A stretch of 64,000 nucleotides of DNA from Desulfitobacterium_A nosdiversum (GCF_049860565.1 NZ_CP172056.1:4195801-4259800), one strand, 5' to 3'; counted from the stretch's first letter, positions 50,207 through 59,853 are shown. Numbers and translations are program-made. The notes: generated from the letters alone by a model not told the origin.

Positions 50207-52564
50207 TTACCTGCTGTAGTAATTAATTAGGCTTCCTTTTAAGATGATCTCTTTTTCATCTGAGGTTAACCCTTTCAATTCCAGTTTAAGCTCGTAAACG
50301 CCTTTCGGGCTGATCACTTGCGCTGTCATTGTTTCCTCGGCGTCAAGAATGCTTTGGCGAATTCCTGGAACAAAGACATAGTCTTCAGTGCTAAAGGGCT
50401 TATCTAACGCATTTTCCAAAGTGAACGGCAGCATTCCCCAGTTAATAAGGTTGCTGCGATAACGTTTTGTCGCATACTCTTGACTGATATTCGCCCATCC
50501 GCCTAAGACCTTTTGACAGGAAGCCGCTTGTTCCCGGGCAGAACCATCTCCAGGTTTAATCGCATAAATTACGGTACCAATGCCTGTGCTGGCAAGGATA
50601 TCGGATAGGTCTTTCGTCTCAAATCCTTTAACCTTAAAAACTTGTTTTATCGTCTCTTGCAAAGCCTCTGATATTGCAGGGGCTTGCTTAGATTCCGCTT
50701 GGACCAGGTTTTCACGCTCTTTTTCCAGAACTTGAACAGCCTTCGCTCTGCCAACATATTGCGGATCCTTTCTTGAAAGCGTAAATTCTGCCAAACGGAG
50801 CGGATTAGAACGGTAGGATGAGGTTTCACCCGAAGGAATAAGCTCATCCGTTGTTGTCACAGGATCGGTAATCACGGAAGCGACCTTAAGCAGGAGATTT
50901 TCAGGCAGGGCAACCATCGCCGGCCAATCGGCAATGTTTGGACCGAGCTTCAATTCGCTCTCCGGCTTAGGATTGCCAAAGCCGTTATAAACCCGTTTTT
51001 GATAAATTCCAGAATCGAAGGAATAATCATGTGAAGGAGCTGTAAACTCAATTTCCGCAGCCGAGGTTAGACAACCGCCATGGATTACTGTAGCCGCAAT
51101 AGATCTCGCATCCATTAAAGCGACCGAAGAAATTTGACCTTCTCCGGGTTTCGATCCCTCCCGATTCGGGAAGTTGCGGGTGGTATGACGGATGCTGAAT
51201 TGGCCATTGGCCGGAGTATCTCCCGCTCCAAAACACGGTCCGCAGAAAGCCGTCTTCATATTTGCACCGGCCGCAAGCAACTGAGCCGCTGCTCCGTTTT
51301 TCATCAGCTCAAGGTAAATCGGTTGGCTTGCCGGATACACACTGAAGGAGAGATATTCATTGCCGACGGATTTTCCGTTGACGATGGCCGCAACATCCAT
51401 CAAGTTTTCAAAAGATCCTCCTGCACAACCGGCAACAATTCCCTGATCAACCATGACTTTGCCATCAACGATGTGATTGGTTAAATTAAAGGAAATGAAC
51501 GGATTATTGATTTGCTTCTTTCCCTCTTCCTCGACCTTACTCAGGATATCATAAGGATTTTGATTCAATTCCTCGATCGTATAAACATTGCTCGGATGGA
51601 AAGGAAGAGCGATCATCGGCTTAATCTTATCGAGTTCAACAATGACCATGCCATCATAATACGCAGCTTCGCCAGGCTCAAGCTTTGCATATGCTTCCGG
51701 TCTGCCGTGAATGCCGAAGTATTCTTTGACCTTATTATCTGTCGTCCAAATGGAGCTTAAACACGTGGTCTCTGTTGTCATGACATCGACCCCAATCCGA
51801 AAATCGACGGATAGATTTTCAATCCCAGGGCCTACAAACTCCATCACTTTATTTTTAACAAAACCATTGGCAAAAACTTCACGAATTACGGCTAAAGCGA
51901 CATCCTGAGGTCCAACTCCCGGTTGAGGCTTGCCTTGAAGGTAAATTGCAATAACACCGGGATATTGAATATCATACGTTTTTTTCAAAAGCTGTTTAAC
52001 CAGCTCCGGTCCGCCTTCCCCAACAGCCATTGTTCCTAAGGCACCATAACGCGTATGGCTGTCCGAGCCGAGAATCATGCGGCCGCAGCCTGCCATCATC
52101 TCGCGCATATATTGATGGATAACTGCCTGGTGTGCCGGAACATAAATCCCGCCATATTTTTGAGCAGCGGAAAGTCCAAAAACATGATCATCCTCATTGA
52201 TCGTTCCGCCTACGGCATTAAGGCTGTTATGGCAGTTGGTCAAAACATAAGGAATCGGAAATTCTTTAAGTCCGCTGGCACGTGCAGTTTGGGTGATTCC
52301 TACATACGTAATATCATGGGATGCGAGAGCATCAAAGCGAATCTTTAATTGATTCGGGTTTCCAGATGTATTATGGCTGTTTAAAATTTGATAAGCCATC
52401 GTTTGCCGACGCGCTTTTTGCCGATCAAGAGCTTCCTCTCCAACGTTAAGATCTCCCTTGGAAACGGGATTACCCTTTAAATCACAAAGCGAGTCTCTAT
52501 CCTTTGCTTCGAAAACCTTATCCCCCCTAAGGAGATAGGTACCATTTTTAATCAGGCGAACCAT
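50207..52564 (-). CDS. Aconitase-family hydratase, YbhJ-like
   Basis: At 785 residues it has the aconitase fold: ILGSDSHTRYGALGTMAVGEGG, the Cys ligands of the 4Fe-4S cluster in VAGCAGGSFEN and FCGPCFGAGDTP, and a C-terminal swivel domain (KRYRSNLINWGMLPF). It matches YbhJ-type hydratases of unknown substrate rather than housekeeping aconitase. ATG 52564 follows GGAGGT. Single gene between terminators. The substrate could be a methylcitrate- or homocitrate-like acid, but this is not shown. Confidence 0.85.
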   Translation of the reverse strand: MVRLIKNGTYLLRGDKVFEAKDRDSLCDLKGNPVSKGDLNVGEEALDRQKARRQTMAYQILNSHNTSGNPNQLKIRFDALASHDITYVGITQTARASGLKEFPIPYVLTNCHNSLNAVGGTINEDDHVFGLSAAQKYGGIYVPAHQAVIHQYMREMMAGCGRMILGSDSHTRYGALGTMAVGEGGPELVKQLLKKTYDIQYPGVIAIYLQGKPQPGVGPQDVALAVIREVFANGFVKNKVMEFVGPGIENLSVDFRIGVDVMTTETTCLSSIWTTDNKVKEYFGIHGRPEAYAKLEPGEAAYYDGMVIVELDKIKPMIALPFHPSNVYTIEELNQNPYDILSKVEEEGKKQINNPFISFNLTNHIVDGKVMVDQGIVAGCAGGSFENLMDVAAIVNGKSVGNEYLSFSVYPASQPIYLELMKNGAAAQLLAAGANMKTAFCGPCFGAGDTPANGQFSIRHTTRNFPNREGSKPGEGQISSVALMDARSIAATVIHGGCLTSAAEIEFTAPSHDYSFDSGIYQKRVYNGFGNPKPESELKLGPNIADWPAMVALPENLLLKVASVITDPVTTTDELIPSGETSSYRSNPLRLAEFTLSRKDPQYVGRAKAVQVLEKERENLVQAESKQAPAISEALQETIKQVFKVKGFETKDLSDILASTGIGTVIYAIKPGDGSAREQAASCQKVLGGWANISQEYATKRYRSNLINWGMLPFTLENALDKPFSTEDYVFVPGIRQSILDAEETMTAQVISPKGVYELKLELKGLTSDEKEIILKGSLINYYSR

Positions 52565-52733
52565 TAAATTACCTCCGTAAAACTTATTTCTCTTCATAAT
52601 TAAATAGCATTATTAGCGATTAAACACTCTATTTTAACAGATGAAGATATCTTATTTTAATTTACCTAGATTTCATCAATTTAGCAACCGTTTTGGTACT
52701 TGTATACAATATTTATGACAATACAAAGGCTTA

Positions 52734-52773
52734 AAAAGACACTAAAAATACTTTACTTTCTCTAGTGTCTTTT
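52734..52773. terminator. Terminator between the histidine kinase and hydratase genes
   Basis: AAAAGACACTA pairs with TAGTGTCTTTT around an AT-rich loop, 15 bp past the kinase stop. Confidence 0.8.
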
Positions 52774-52788
52774 AGCTCTTATCTTTTA

Positions 52789-54315
52789 TCATGCGACCGT
52801 TGGAAGCCATACACTGAATGTACTGCCCTCGCCAGCTTTGCTCTTTACCCAAATTCTACCCTTATGAAGCTCCACGATAGACTGCGTAATTGCGAGTCCG
52901 AGTCCAGCCCCTCCGTATTTACGGGTCCGTGAGGTGTCAATTCGATAGAAACGCTCAAACAGATGGGATAGATGCTCTTCCGATATCCCCTGACCGTTGT
53001 CCTTTACAGAAAGCTCAATTCCGCCCTCGGCCGGACCTACGGTAAGCACAATCTCCCCTTTCTCCGGATCTGTATGCTGCACCGCATTATGAAATAGATT
53101 CAAAATAACTTGCTTCATTTTATCTTCGTCATACAGGCAATGTGAATTCGGAGTAAGATTTAATCCTACGCTGCGGTTTCCTGCGAGAAGTCTGAGCTGA
53201 TTTTCCATTTTTACAACCAGATCATCCAGATCGTTTTCAACCGGCTCAATATTGGGTGAGCGATCTAACTTCGCTAAGAGAAGTAAATCTTGGACCAGCT
53301 TTTTCATGCGCTCCGATTCTTCATACATGCTCTTTAATGAACGCTCGAGCTTGTCCGGTTGATTCATCGCCCCACGTAAAAGCACCTCTAAAAAGCCATG
53401 AATGGAGGTTAAAGGAGTACGAAGTTCATGGGAAGCATCCGCTACAAAGCGGCGCATCTGTTCTTTGGCTTCTTTTTCCGCCTCAAAAGAGGTTTCTAAC
53501 CGCTGGAGCATCCCATTAAAGGATACGGCCAGACGATCAATCTCAATTTGTCCCTGTTCAATCGGTAAGCGCTCCGCTAAATTTCCAGCATCAATATTCT
53601 CCATTTTGTTCACCATGTTGGACAAGGGGACGAGTGTTTTCCTGAGAACTGGAATAAACGCGACTAAGCCACCTATTAAAGCAAGCAGAGAAAGGACCAA
53701 AAAGATCATGAGCTGTTTCATCAGCATTTCTTTAAGGGGCTTCGTCCCTACACTGACTTGAATAACACTTTTCCAATGTCCCCGACTTTCAACAGTCTGG
53801 AGAACAACAAGCTGCTCATCTCCTTTTGACGGCGTAACGACTTTATAATGAAGCGTCCTCGGATCCTTTATTGCGGAAACATAATCTTGAACGTCGAGTT
53901 GCGGGGCTACTTTTAAACCTGAAGAGGAATTTGTCAGCACTGTCATGTTCCCTTGCTGAGGATCAAGAACTGAAATCGTTGAATCCGGTAAAAAGTAAAA
54001 GTCCATATGATTTAGTTTATCAGAGAGCAAATTGCCTGCTGCGATTTGCTCCCAAACATCGGGGGGTAACGCCATAATCTGGCTTTGAATGCTTTTTGCT
54101 TGATTTTCATAAATAAACTTTTGCATAAAAATATATTGAAAAAAACCGACCACGATCAGCAAGACTGCAATCAGAATGAAAGAACGAGAAAGGAGTTGGA
54201 AACGAAGCGAATGGGGAACACCTATGCGTTTTAACTTGCTTTTAAGCTCCGTTCTTTTTGTTTTATACTCTGCTCGCTTATTTTTAACCTTCATTAATAT
54301 ATCTTTATATAACAT
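52789..54315 (-). CDS. EnvZ-type sensor histidine kinase
   Basis: The 508-residue kinase has two membrane helices (about 48-70 and 200-220) around an extracytoplasmic sensor, a HAMP domain, HisKA with VADASHELRTPLTSIHGF (phospho-His about 295) and HATPase_c (AGLGLAITQSIVELHKG). GGTGAG precedes ATG 54315; a longer TTG start (54327) is weaker. It is co-transcribed with the response regulator at 54349, 33 bp upstream. The signal is unknown. Confidence 0.93.
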   Translation of the reverse strand: MLYKDILMKVKNKRAEYKTKRTELKSKLKRIGVPHSLRFQLLSRSFILIAVLLIVVGFFQYIFMQKFIYENQAKSIQSQIMALPPDVWEQIAAGNLLSDKLNHMDFYFLPDSTISVLDPQQGNMTVLTNSSSGLKVAPQLDVQDYVSAIKDPRTLHYKVVTPSKGDEQLVVLQTVESRGHWKSVIQVSVGTKPLKEMLMKQLMIFLVLSLLALIGGLVAFIPVLRKTLVPLSNMVNKMENIDAGNLAERLPIEQGQIEIDRLAVSFNGMLQRLETSFEAEKEAKEQMRRFVADASHELRTPLTSIHGFLEVLLRGAMNQPDKLERSLKSMYEESERMKKLVQDLLLLAKLDRSPNIEPVENDLDDLVVKMENQLRLLAGNRSVGLNLTPNSHCLYDEDKMKQVILNLFHNAVQHTDPEKGEIVLTVGPAEGGIELSVKDNGQGISEEHLSHLFERFYRIDTSRTRKYGGAGLGLAITQSIVELHKGRIWVKSKAGEGSTFSVWLPTVA

Positions 54316-54348
54316 AAATCTCACCAAGCCTTACTGTCTCAACGCTTG

Positions 54349-55032
54349 TTAGGATAAGTCCATACGATAACCTGCTCCGCGTAAAGTCCGAATTAAGTGA
54401 TGCTCTTTATCGTTTAATTTATCCCGAAGAGAACGGATGTACACTTCAACGATATTCTCATCCCCTACAAAATCATAGCCCCAAACCTTATCAAGAATCA
54501 TCGTTTTGCTTAAAACTAATCCTTGATTCAGGATCATAAACTTAAGCAATTCATATTCTGTCGGAGAAAGCTCTAAAACTTGATCCATGTATACGATTTC
54601 GCGGCGCCGGTCGTCCACACGAAAAGGACCGATTGCAACCTCCCCCATCAAATTGGGAAATTGATTGCGGATACGAGCCTGGATTCGCGCAAGCAATTCT
54701 TCAAAGCTAAAGGGTTTGGCCATGTAATCGTCGGCTCCCAGATTAAGTCCTTTAACCCGATCATCGACATCATCTTTCGCCGTAAGCATGATAACAGCGA
54801 TATTGCTGCCTTTTTTAAGCATCCGACAAACCTCAAACCCATCCATTCCCGGCATCATCACATCCAGGACGGCAATATGGGGTTCAAATTGCTTGGCAAG
54901 AGTAACTGCTGTCATCCCATCTTGAGCTGTCTGAACTTCAAACCCTTCATTGACCAGACCCATTTCTAAAAATTCCAGGATACTGGGTTCATCATCGACA
55001 AGAAGTATCTTAATCCCTTTAACCTTTTGCAT
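54349..55032 (-). CDS. OmpR/PhoB-type response regulator
   Basis: The 227-residue regulator has a receiver domain (LLVDDEPSILEF, phospho-Asp in AVLDVMMPGMDG near residue 54, and MAKPF Lys) and a winged-helix effector (about 130-227, ending in GAGYRMDL). It is first in a two-gene unit with the kinase. ATG 55032 follows AAGGGAGAAAG. The 500-bp upstream gap is AT-rich and holds no convincing gene, so a regulatory region is likely there. Confidence 0.95.
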   Translation of the reverse strand: MQKVKGIKILLVDDEPSILEFLEMGLVNEGFEVQTAQDGMTAVTLAKQFEPHIAVLDVMMPGMDGFEVCRMLKKGSNIAVIMLTAKDDVDDRVKGLNLGADDYMAKPFSFEELLARIQARIRNQFPNLMGEVAIGPFRVDDRRREIVYMDQVLELSPTEYELLKFMILNQGLVLSKTMILDKVWGYDFVGDENIVEVYIRSLRDKLNDKEHHLIRTLRGAGYRMDLS

Positions 55033-55540
55033 AAGCTTTCTCCCTTCTTTATAGGGCTAATATAACTTAATTTAAGATAAATGTGTTTCATTAAACTTAT
55101 CTTTGTTAATTATCGCTTATTCGCCTGAATTAAGACTGAAGGGAAACTGAAAGTAAACTGAGAATTCTATTCCAATTATACAATAATGTCGAATGAAATC
55201 TACCTAAGTCCAAAAACAATCTTTATGTCTTATAAATTGTTAAATTGGTTCCGGTTATTAAATTTATACTGCCCACTATGAGCCCTTTTTTTACTTTTAA
55301 TTTCATTTTCATTTTTTAAATCATTATACTTCGTAAAATTATTGACTAAAAAATCTAAACTTTTCTGTTTATTTAAAAAAGTCTGTTCTATAAGAACTTT
55401 ATTACTTATCGCAATAATTAAAAATATTACTTTATATATAGAGATACTAATATTTTTCTATATTTTCGACATTTTTTGCGTGATAATCCTCACAAGTACA
55501 GCTATTATTTTATTAATGATGAAGCAAGGAGATGAAAAAA

Positions 55541-55978
55541 GTGGATGTTGCTCAACAGTACATAGAATTTAAGCTAGGAAATCAAACTTATGCTGTAAAA
55601 ATGAAGTATGTTCGGGAAATCATTAAGCCTTTAGACATAACCTCATTATTGGGATCCCCGGATTTTGTCAAAGGTGTCTCCAGGGTAAGAGATCACGTAA
55701 TTACAATTATCGACTTACGTAATAAATTTAAAATTGAACTTTCTGATCTAACCAAAGAGGAACCACGAATTGTTATTTTAGAACATGAAAAAGGTACTTT
55801 AGGACTTTATGTAGATGATGTAGTAGAAATATTAGAATCATCATCTGTCGAACAAATTCCGAACATGGTTCATCATGGTGTGATTCAAGAAATTATCAAG
55901 CTTGAAGAGTCTTTAACTCCGATTCTAGATGTGAATAAGCTTTTCACTGAAGATGTTACGACCTGGTTGAATTCTTAA
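55541..55978 (+). CDS. CheW-like chemotaxis coupling protein
   Basis: The 145-residue protein has the CheW fold: YIEFKLGNQTYAVKMKYVRE, then PDFVKGVSRVRDHVITIIDLR and YVDDVVEILESSSV. It links receptors to the CheA kinase. GTG 55541 lies nine bases after AAGGAG; ATG 55532 overlaps that site. No cheA, cheY or other chemotaxis gene is near, so it pairs only with the soluble receptor gene 28 bp downstream. Confidence 0.9.
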   Translation: MDVAQQYIEFKLGNQTYAVKMKYVREIIKPLDITSLLGSPDFVKGVSRVRDHVITIIDLRNKFKIELSDLTKEEPRIVILEHEKGTLGLYVDDVVEILESSSVEQIPNMVHHGVIQEIIKLEESLTPILDVNKLFTEDVTTWLNS

Positions 55979-56006
55979 TATTAGAATTAAGGAGGCTTTA
56001 TTAATA

Positions 56007-56819
56007 ATGCTAGAAGATTATTTACAAATAGTTGACTTTGTTTACGATGTGGGTATTGGTAAATTTACAGTTTGCTTATATGATAGAGAGAAATATGTAG
56101 CCGTAAAACAAGGGAAGATTACTTTCCCAGTAAAACCTGGTGATATTCTTAATTCGGGTACTGCAGCCTATAAATGTATGGAACAAAGAAAGAAATTCGT
56201 AGCTAAAGTTGGGGCAGAGGTTTTTGGATTTCCTTACTACTCTGCAGCATACCCTATTATTGAAAATGATGAAGTCATCGGGGGTTTTGTCGTTACTCAA
56301 TCTCTAGAATTATATGAAGCAAGTGAAAAGCTTAAAGATACCTCCTTACACCTTGTCTCTTCCCTCGAGCAAATTTCCGCAGCAATCAATAACATTGCCA
56401 ATTCAGCCCAGCAACTGGCTAACGGCAGTCAATCCCTAGCTAAATCCTCAGAAGATGTTAACGAAAAAGCTGTGGAAATGGAGGAAGTTGTAACTTATAT
56501 TGATTCCGTCGCAAGCGATACTAAACTACTAGGTCTCAACGCCTCCATTGAAGCGGCTCGAGCAGGGGAACTTGGGCTGGGTTTCGGAGTTGTCGCTCAT
56601 GAAATTCGATCTATGGCAGTTTCCAGTGCAAGCTCCGCAAAGGATATACGGAAAATTATCGGTGGAATTCGCAATGTCATCAACCAAATGGCCGGGAATT
56701 TAAATGAGTTTAGTTCCAATACACAAGAAGTATCGGCCGCTATTGAAGAAATTGGGGCATCGATTGAGTCATTAACTGATCTAGGCAAACAATTAGAGGA
56801 AATGTCTAAAAATCTTTGA
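56007..56819 (+). CDS. Soluble methyl-accepting chemotaxis-like protein
   Basis: The 270-residue protein has no membrane helix. Residues 1-100 form a small alpha/beta sensor domain of a type I do not name; residues 105-265 are a short MCP signalling coiled coil with the conserved GLNASIEAARAGELGLGFGV hairpin tip. The coil is shorter than usual. With the adjacent CheW-like protein it may form a cytoplasmic sensory unit. Ribosome site AAGGAGG precedes ATG 56007. Confidence 0.88.
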   Translation: MLEDYLQIVDFVYDVGIGKFTVCLYDREKYVAVKQGKITFPVKPGDILNSGTAAYKCMEQRKKFVAKVGAEVFGFPYYSAAYPIIENDEVIGGFVVTQSLELYEASEKLKDTSLHLVSSLEQISAAINNIANSAQQLANGSQSLAKSSEDVNEKAVEMEEVVTYIDSVASDTKLLGLNASIEAARAGELGLGFGVVAHEIRSMAVSSASSAKDIRKIIGGIRNVINQMAGNLNEFSSNTQEVSAAIEEIGASIESLTDLGKQLEEMSKNL

Positions 56820-56856
56820 TTATGCGACTGTTGCAGTAATAAAGAAAATCATAAAA

Positions 56857-56899
56857 AACAGCAGGCTCTTGTGCAAAATCACATTGACCTGCTGTTTTT
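56857..56899. terminator. Terminator overlapping the 3' end of the sirtuin gene
   Basis: AAACAGCAGG pairs with CCTGCTGTTTTT. It ends the chemoreceptor transcript from the left; on the other strand its second arm lies within the last codons of the sirtuin gene. Confidence 0.75.
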
Positions 56900-57778
56900 G
56901 TTCAATATTATATTCTTCATTTCTGTAATGACTTGAGCTATATCTCGATTAAAGGCTAAACATTTTGACGTTATTTTCTCAGGTGCTTTTGAATTATCCA
57001 TATTTATACGGATCAGTTCTGCATGAGGATGTTCGGCAGTAATCTGCTCAAAAGGCCATCGAATAATAACTGGAGTATTAAAACCTACTCCTAATTCTAT
57101 AAGAAGCAATTTGCCCTCAACCGATTGATTAATGAAATCTAAATAATCTTTCTGTTTTCTCATATGCGGCTCTTCGACAAAAGTATGATCGATACGGAGA
57201 TTCTTTGCTAAATAGGAGCCGCAATTCGGGCAGCGAGGAATATCCTCCTCACGAATCAGAAAGTCATCCGAATTCATATTGGATATCATTTTATCGATCA
57301 AACTGCGATTATCAAAAAGTTCATTGCTGCATGGTCCATCACATTGAAATAAACCATAATCCCCTTGAGGAGCAAATATCTTGTCCTGATCAAACCCAGC
57401 TTTGACAAACTGCCCGTCAACATTAGTCGTAATAATAAAATAATCCTTATTTTTGACCATATCAAATAAGTCCATATATGGTTGTAACACCGGAGCATCA
57501 TAACGGATTTTCTGGATATGATTAGCCCAATAAGCCCAAAAGGCTCGCCGATTTGAATCATTGACCTGCCAATAGATTGAAATAGCTTCACCTATGGTTC
57601 TTATGCCAAACTGATTAAGCCTTGGAAACCATTTTTTAAATAGCTCGGGATCATTATAATTTAATCCTCCGGATGCTGAAAGCCCAGCACCAGCACCAAT
57701 AAGGATAGAATCCGCTTCGTTTATCCGTTTCACAGCTTCACTGATATTATCTGTATTGATTTGAATACTCATGCTCAT
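56879..57778 (-). CDS. Sirtuin-family protein of the class M (Gln-for-His) type
   Basis: The 299-residue SIR2-fold protein has the NAD loop GAGAGLSASGGLNY. In place of the sirtuin TQNID...HG catalytic pair it has ITTNVDGQFVKAGF and APQGDYGLFQC, that is, Gln where deacetylases have the catalytic His. This pattern is the mark of class M sirtuins (SirTM), which ADP-ribosylate proteins. Zinc Cys pairs (CDGPC, CPNC) are kept. ATG 57778 follows GGAGG. The usual macrodomain and GcvH-L/LplA partners are absent. Confidence 0.82.
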   Translation of the reverse strand: MSMSIQINTDNISEAVKRINEADSILIGAGAGLSASGGLNYNDPELFKKWFPRLNQFGIRTIGEAISIYWQVNDSNRRAFWAYWANHIQKIRYDAPVLQPYMDLFDMVKNKDYFIITTNVDGQFVKAGFDQDKIFAPQGDYGLFQCDGPCSNELFDNRSLIDKMISNMNSDDFLIREEDIPRCPNCGSYLAKNLRIDHTFVEEPHMRKQKDYLDFINQSVEGKLLLIELGVGFNTPVIIRWPFEQITAEHPHAELIRINMDNSKAPEKITSKCLAFNRDIAQVITEMKNIILNKNSRSM

Positions 57779-57901
57779 GAGAACCTCCATGTACATTGTC
57801 AAAATAATTTTATCAAATTATTTTGCAATAGAAAGCAAGAGAAGGATGATCTTATCATCCTCCTAGGTATAGTGTTTAATGTTTAGGGCTTACGTTTAGG
57901 A

Positions 57902-58306
57902 TTATAATGTATATTCTCTGGGCGGTTCACCTGAAAAATCAGCGATAACAGCTTTGGCCTTTTCAAGATAAAATATCTCAAATGTGGGATTATCCGATGT
58001 TTTATAAATGGATTTAACCAAAGGGCTGTGCTCAATTACTTCGGCTTTAATGTTCAAGTCATTTGAAAATACAACTTTTCCCGACAGTCTAATCCATGCA
58101 TAACTCGGAGAAGAAGCACAAAGTTCTACATTTGGATTGTTTTTTATTTCCCGATAGACTTCTTTCTGGTTTGAAGTACAGAAAAACAGTTTGCCTTCCT
58201 TTTCAAGCATAAATTGAAAAGGTCGTACTTTGGGGCTGCCATCCTTATCTACTGTTGCAAAATACTGGACTGAGCTTTCGTTTAAAAATTTTACTACGTC
58301 GTTCAT
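57902..58306 (-). CDS. Pyridoxamine-5'-phosphate-oxidase-related flavin-binding protein
   Basis: The 134-residue split-barrel protein is a paralogue of 29606-30007: YFATVDKDGSPKVRPFQFML, LFFCTSNQKEVYREI and FEIFYLEKAKAVIADFSGE are aligned with it. ATG 58306 follows AAGGAGATG; the frame further upstream lacks a site. It diverges from an HxlR regulator at 58443, as in the first pair. Likely a flavin-binding redox protein under that regulator. Confidence 0.87.
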   Translation of the reverse strand: MNDVVKFLNESSVQYFATVDKDGSPKVRPFQFMLEKEGKLFFCTSNQKEVYREIKNNPNVELCASSPSYAWIRLSGKVVFSNDLNIKAEVIEHSPLVKSIYKTSDNPTFEIFYLEKAKAVIADFSGEPPREYTL

Positions 58307-58400
58307 GCTAACATCTCCTTGAATACCTTGATTTTTGCGATCGCCAAGCATAGAATAATTCCATTAGTATATTTTCGCAAGTAAGCACCTTAAAGTGGTA

Positions 58401-58420
58401 TAGTTACATTAAAGTAACTA
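58401..58420. promoter_or_regulatory. Probable HxlR operator between the PPOX and HxlR genes
   Basis: Perfect arms TAGTTAC and GTAACTA are separated by six bases, 23 bp before the HxlR start and about 95 bp before the PPOX start. Confidence 0.6.
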
Positions 58421-58442
58421 ATGAGATTAGGAGGAAGAAATT

Positions 58443-58787
58443 ATGAAAAAAGAATTACCCTTATGTCCAGTTGAAACAACGCTTTCCCTAATAGGAGATA
58501 AGTGGAAGGTTTTAATATTAAGAGATCTTATTGATGGTACTAAACGGTTTGGTGAATTAAAGAAGTCGATTAGCTCTATAAGTCAAAAGGTACTTACTCA
58601 GCAACTTAGAAATATGGAGGAAGACGGTCTTGTTGAACGTAAAGTTTATGCAGAGGTTCCGCCCAAAGTTGAATATACTCTTACAGAATTAGGCTTAAGT
58701 CTGAAACCGATTCTTGACTCGATGTGGATATGGGGTGAAGAATATCAGAAACGGGGGACAATAGTTTTATGCAAGAACAAGAACTAA
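58443..58787 (+). CDS. HxlR-family transcriptional regulator
   Basis: The 114-residue winged-helix regulator has LCPVETTLSLIGDKWKVLIL (Cys8 as sensor), SQKVLTQQLRNMEEDGLVER and VPPKVEYTLTELGLSLKP. ATG 58443 follows AGGAGGAAG. It is divergent from the PPOX gene, and a palindrome lies in the gap. A terminator (AAGCGTCCTC/GAGGACGCTT) follows at 58869-58912. Confidence 0.92.
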   Translation: MKKELPLCPVETTLSLIGDKWKVLILRDLIDGTKRFGELKKSISSISQKVLTQQLRNMEEDGLVERKVYAEVPPKVEYTLTELGLSLKPILDSMWIWGEEYQKRGTIVLCKNKN

Positions 58788-58868
58788 AAAAATCCTGTTG
58801 AGAAAGTGAACAAAACTCTACTCGTGTAGTAGAAAATAATAACTTTTGCTTCTTAAACAAGTAAATAC

Positions 58869-58912
58869 AAGCGTCCTCATTCCACTATAACAGTGAAAAG
58901 AGGACGCTTTTA
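58869..58912 (+). terminator. Terminator after the HxlR gene
   Basis: AAGCGTCCTC pairs with GAGGACGCTT, followed by TTAATTTTTT. Confidence 0.85.
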
Positions 58913-58986
58913 ATTTTTTGCAAAACATACTCATTTAATTTACTAATCAGCACTCTCTATGCAATTTTAAGGGTAAAGCTTTTAAG

Positions 58987-59853
58987 CTACGATAGCATCT
59001 TATGGATAACTCCCATAAAGAGCAAAACAGAATGAGCAAGCCGAGTATCCTTCGGATATGCAAGAATAACAGGGCATTCAACCCCAATGGGCATAGACTC
59101 CAGAAAGCCTTTTTCGAGTTCCCAAAGAATCAGGTTTTTAGGTAATATACTGCACCCAAAGCCTCCTATAAGTGCCGTTCTAATTCCCTCAAGAGACTCA
59201 ATGGCAATTGGTGAACTTGTACGATTAACAGATTCGGGTAATGCATATTTATAGTCTTCGCCAAAGGAAGACATTTCCGGCGGAAACAGAAACGGAGTAT
59301 TCCTTTCAATATTACTGAAAATATCAGGATTAAGTGTTCCAGGAGCCACAAAACAAAGTTCTTCTGTACATAGTTGTTCGAGAGTAAGGGATAAATTCTC
59401 CTTTGGTTCCCCGCAGAAAAAAGCTAAGTCTGCCTGTCCATCCGCTAAGAGATTTACCAAACTTTCTTGCGGATGAGTAATCAAACGCAGTTGAAGGTTT
59501 GGATAACGGCGATGAAACTCACCGATAAATCTCGGCAAAAAGTATTTACCTAAATAATTATCGGCTGCAACAGTAACTGTACCACTCTCTAAGTCTTTTA
59601 AATCCCTAATGACGGATTCAGCTTGGTCAAGTTTATGAAGAATATCATCGACATAAATGAGAAGTCTCCGACCAGGATCGGTGAGCGAAATATTATTTCC
59701 CATACGTACAAAAAGTGGTAATCCTATCTCTGCTTCTAACGATGCTACTTGACGGGATACCGCAGGTTGACTAAGAAATAATTCCTTGGCTGCCCCAGAA
59801 AAACTTCGCTGCCGTGCTACTTCACGAAAGGCTCTGAACTGTTGTATATCCAC
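58987..59853 (-). CDS. LysR-family regulator next to selD
   Basis: This 288-residue LysR protein has the N-terminal HTH (FSGAAKELFLSQPAVSRQVA) and a two-lobed ligand domain. GTG 59853 is preferred: AAGGAG is nine bases upstream and the product begins MDIQQF, typical of LysR proteins; an ATG at 59874 would bury that site. It diverges from selD, and the gap holds AACTAT-T-ATAGTT (59897-59909), a likely binding site. It probably controls selD and the downstream transporter. Confidence 0.9.
   Translation of the reverse strand: MDIQQFRAFREVARQRSFSGAAKELFLSQPAVSRQVASLEAEIGLPLFVRMGNNISLTDPGRRLLIYVDDILHKLDQAESVIRDLKDLESGTVTVAADNYLGKYFLPRFIGEFHRRYPNLQLRLITHPQESLVNLLADGQADLAFFCGEPKENLSLTLEQLCTEELCFVAPGTLNPDIFSNIERNTPFLFPPEMSSFGEDYKYALPESVNRTSSPIAIESLEGIRTALIGGFGCSILPKNLILWELEKGFLESMPIGVECPVILAYPKDTRLAHSVLLFMGVIHKMLS

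Noticed and set aside
55342..55572. A 76-codon plus-strand frame with hydrophobic stretches before the CheW-like gene
   Set aside because: It has no ribosome site, AT-rich codon use and ends inside the next gene; its hydrophobicity follows from base composition.
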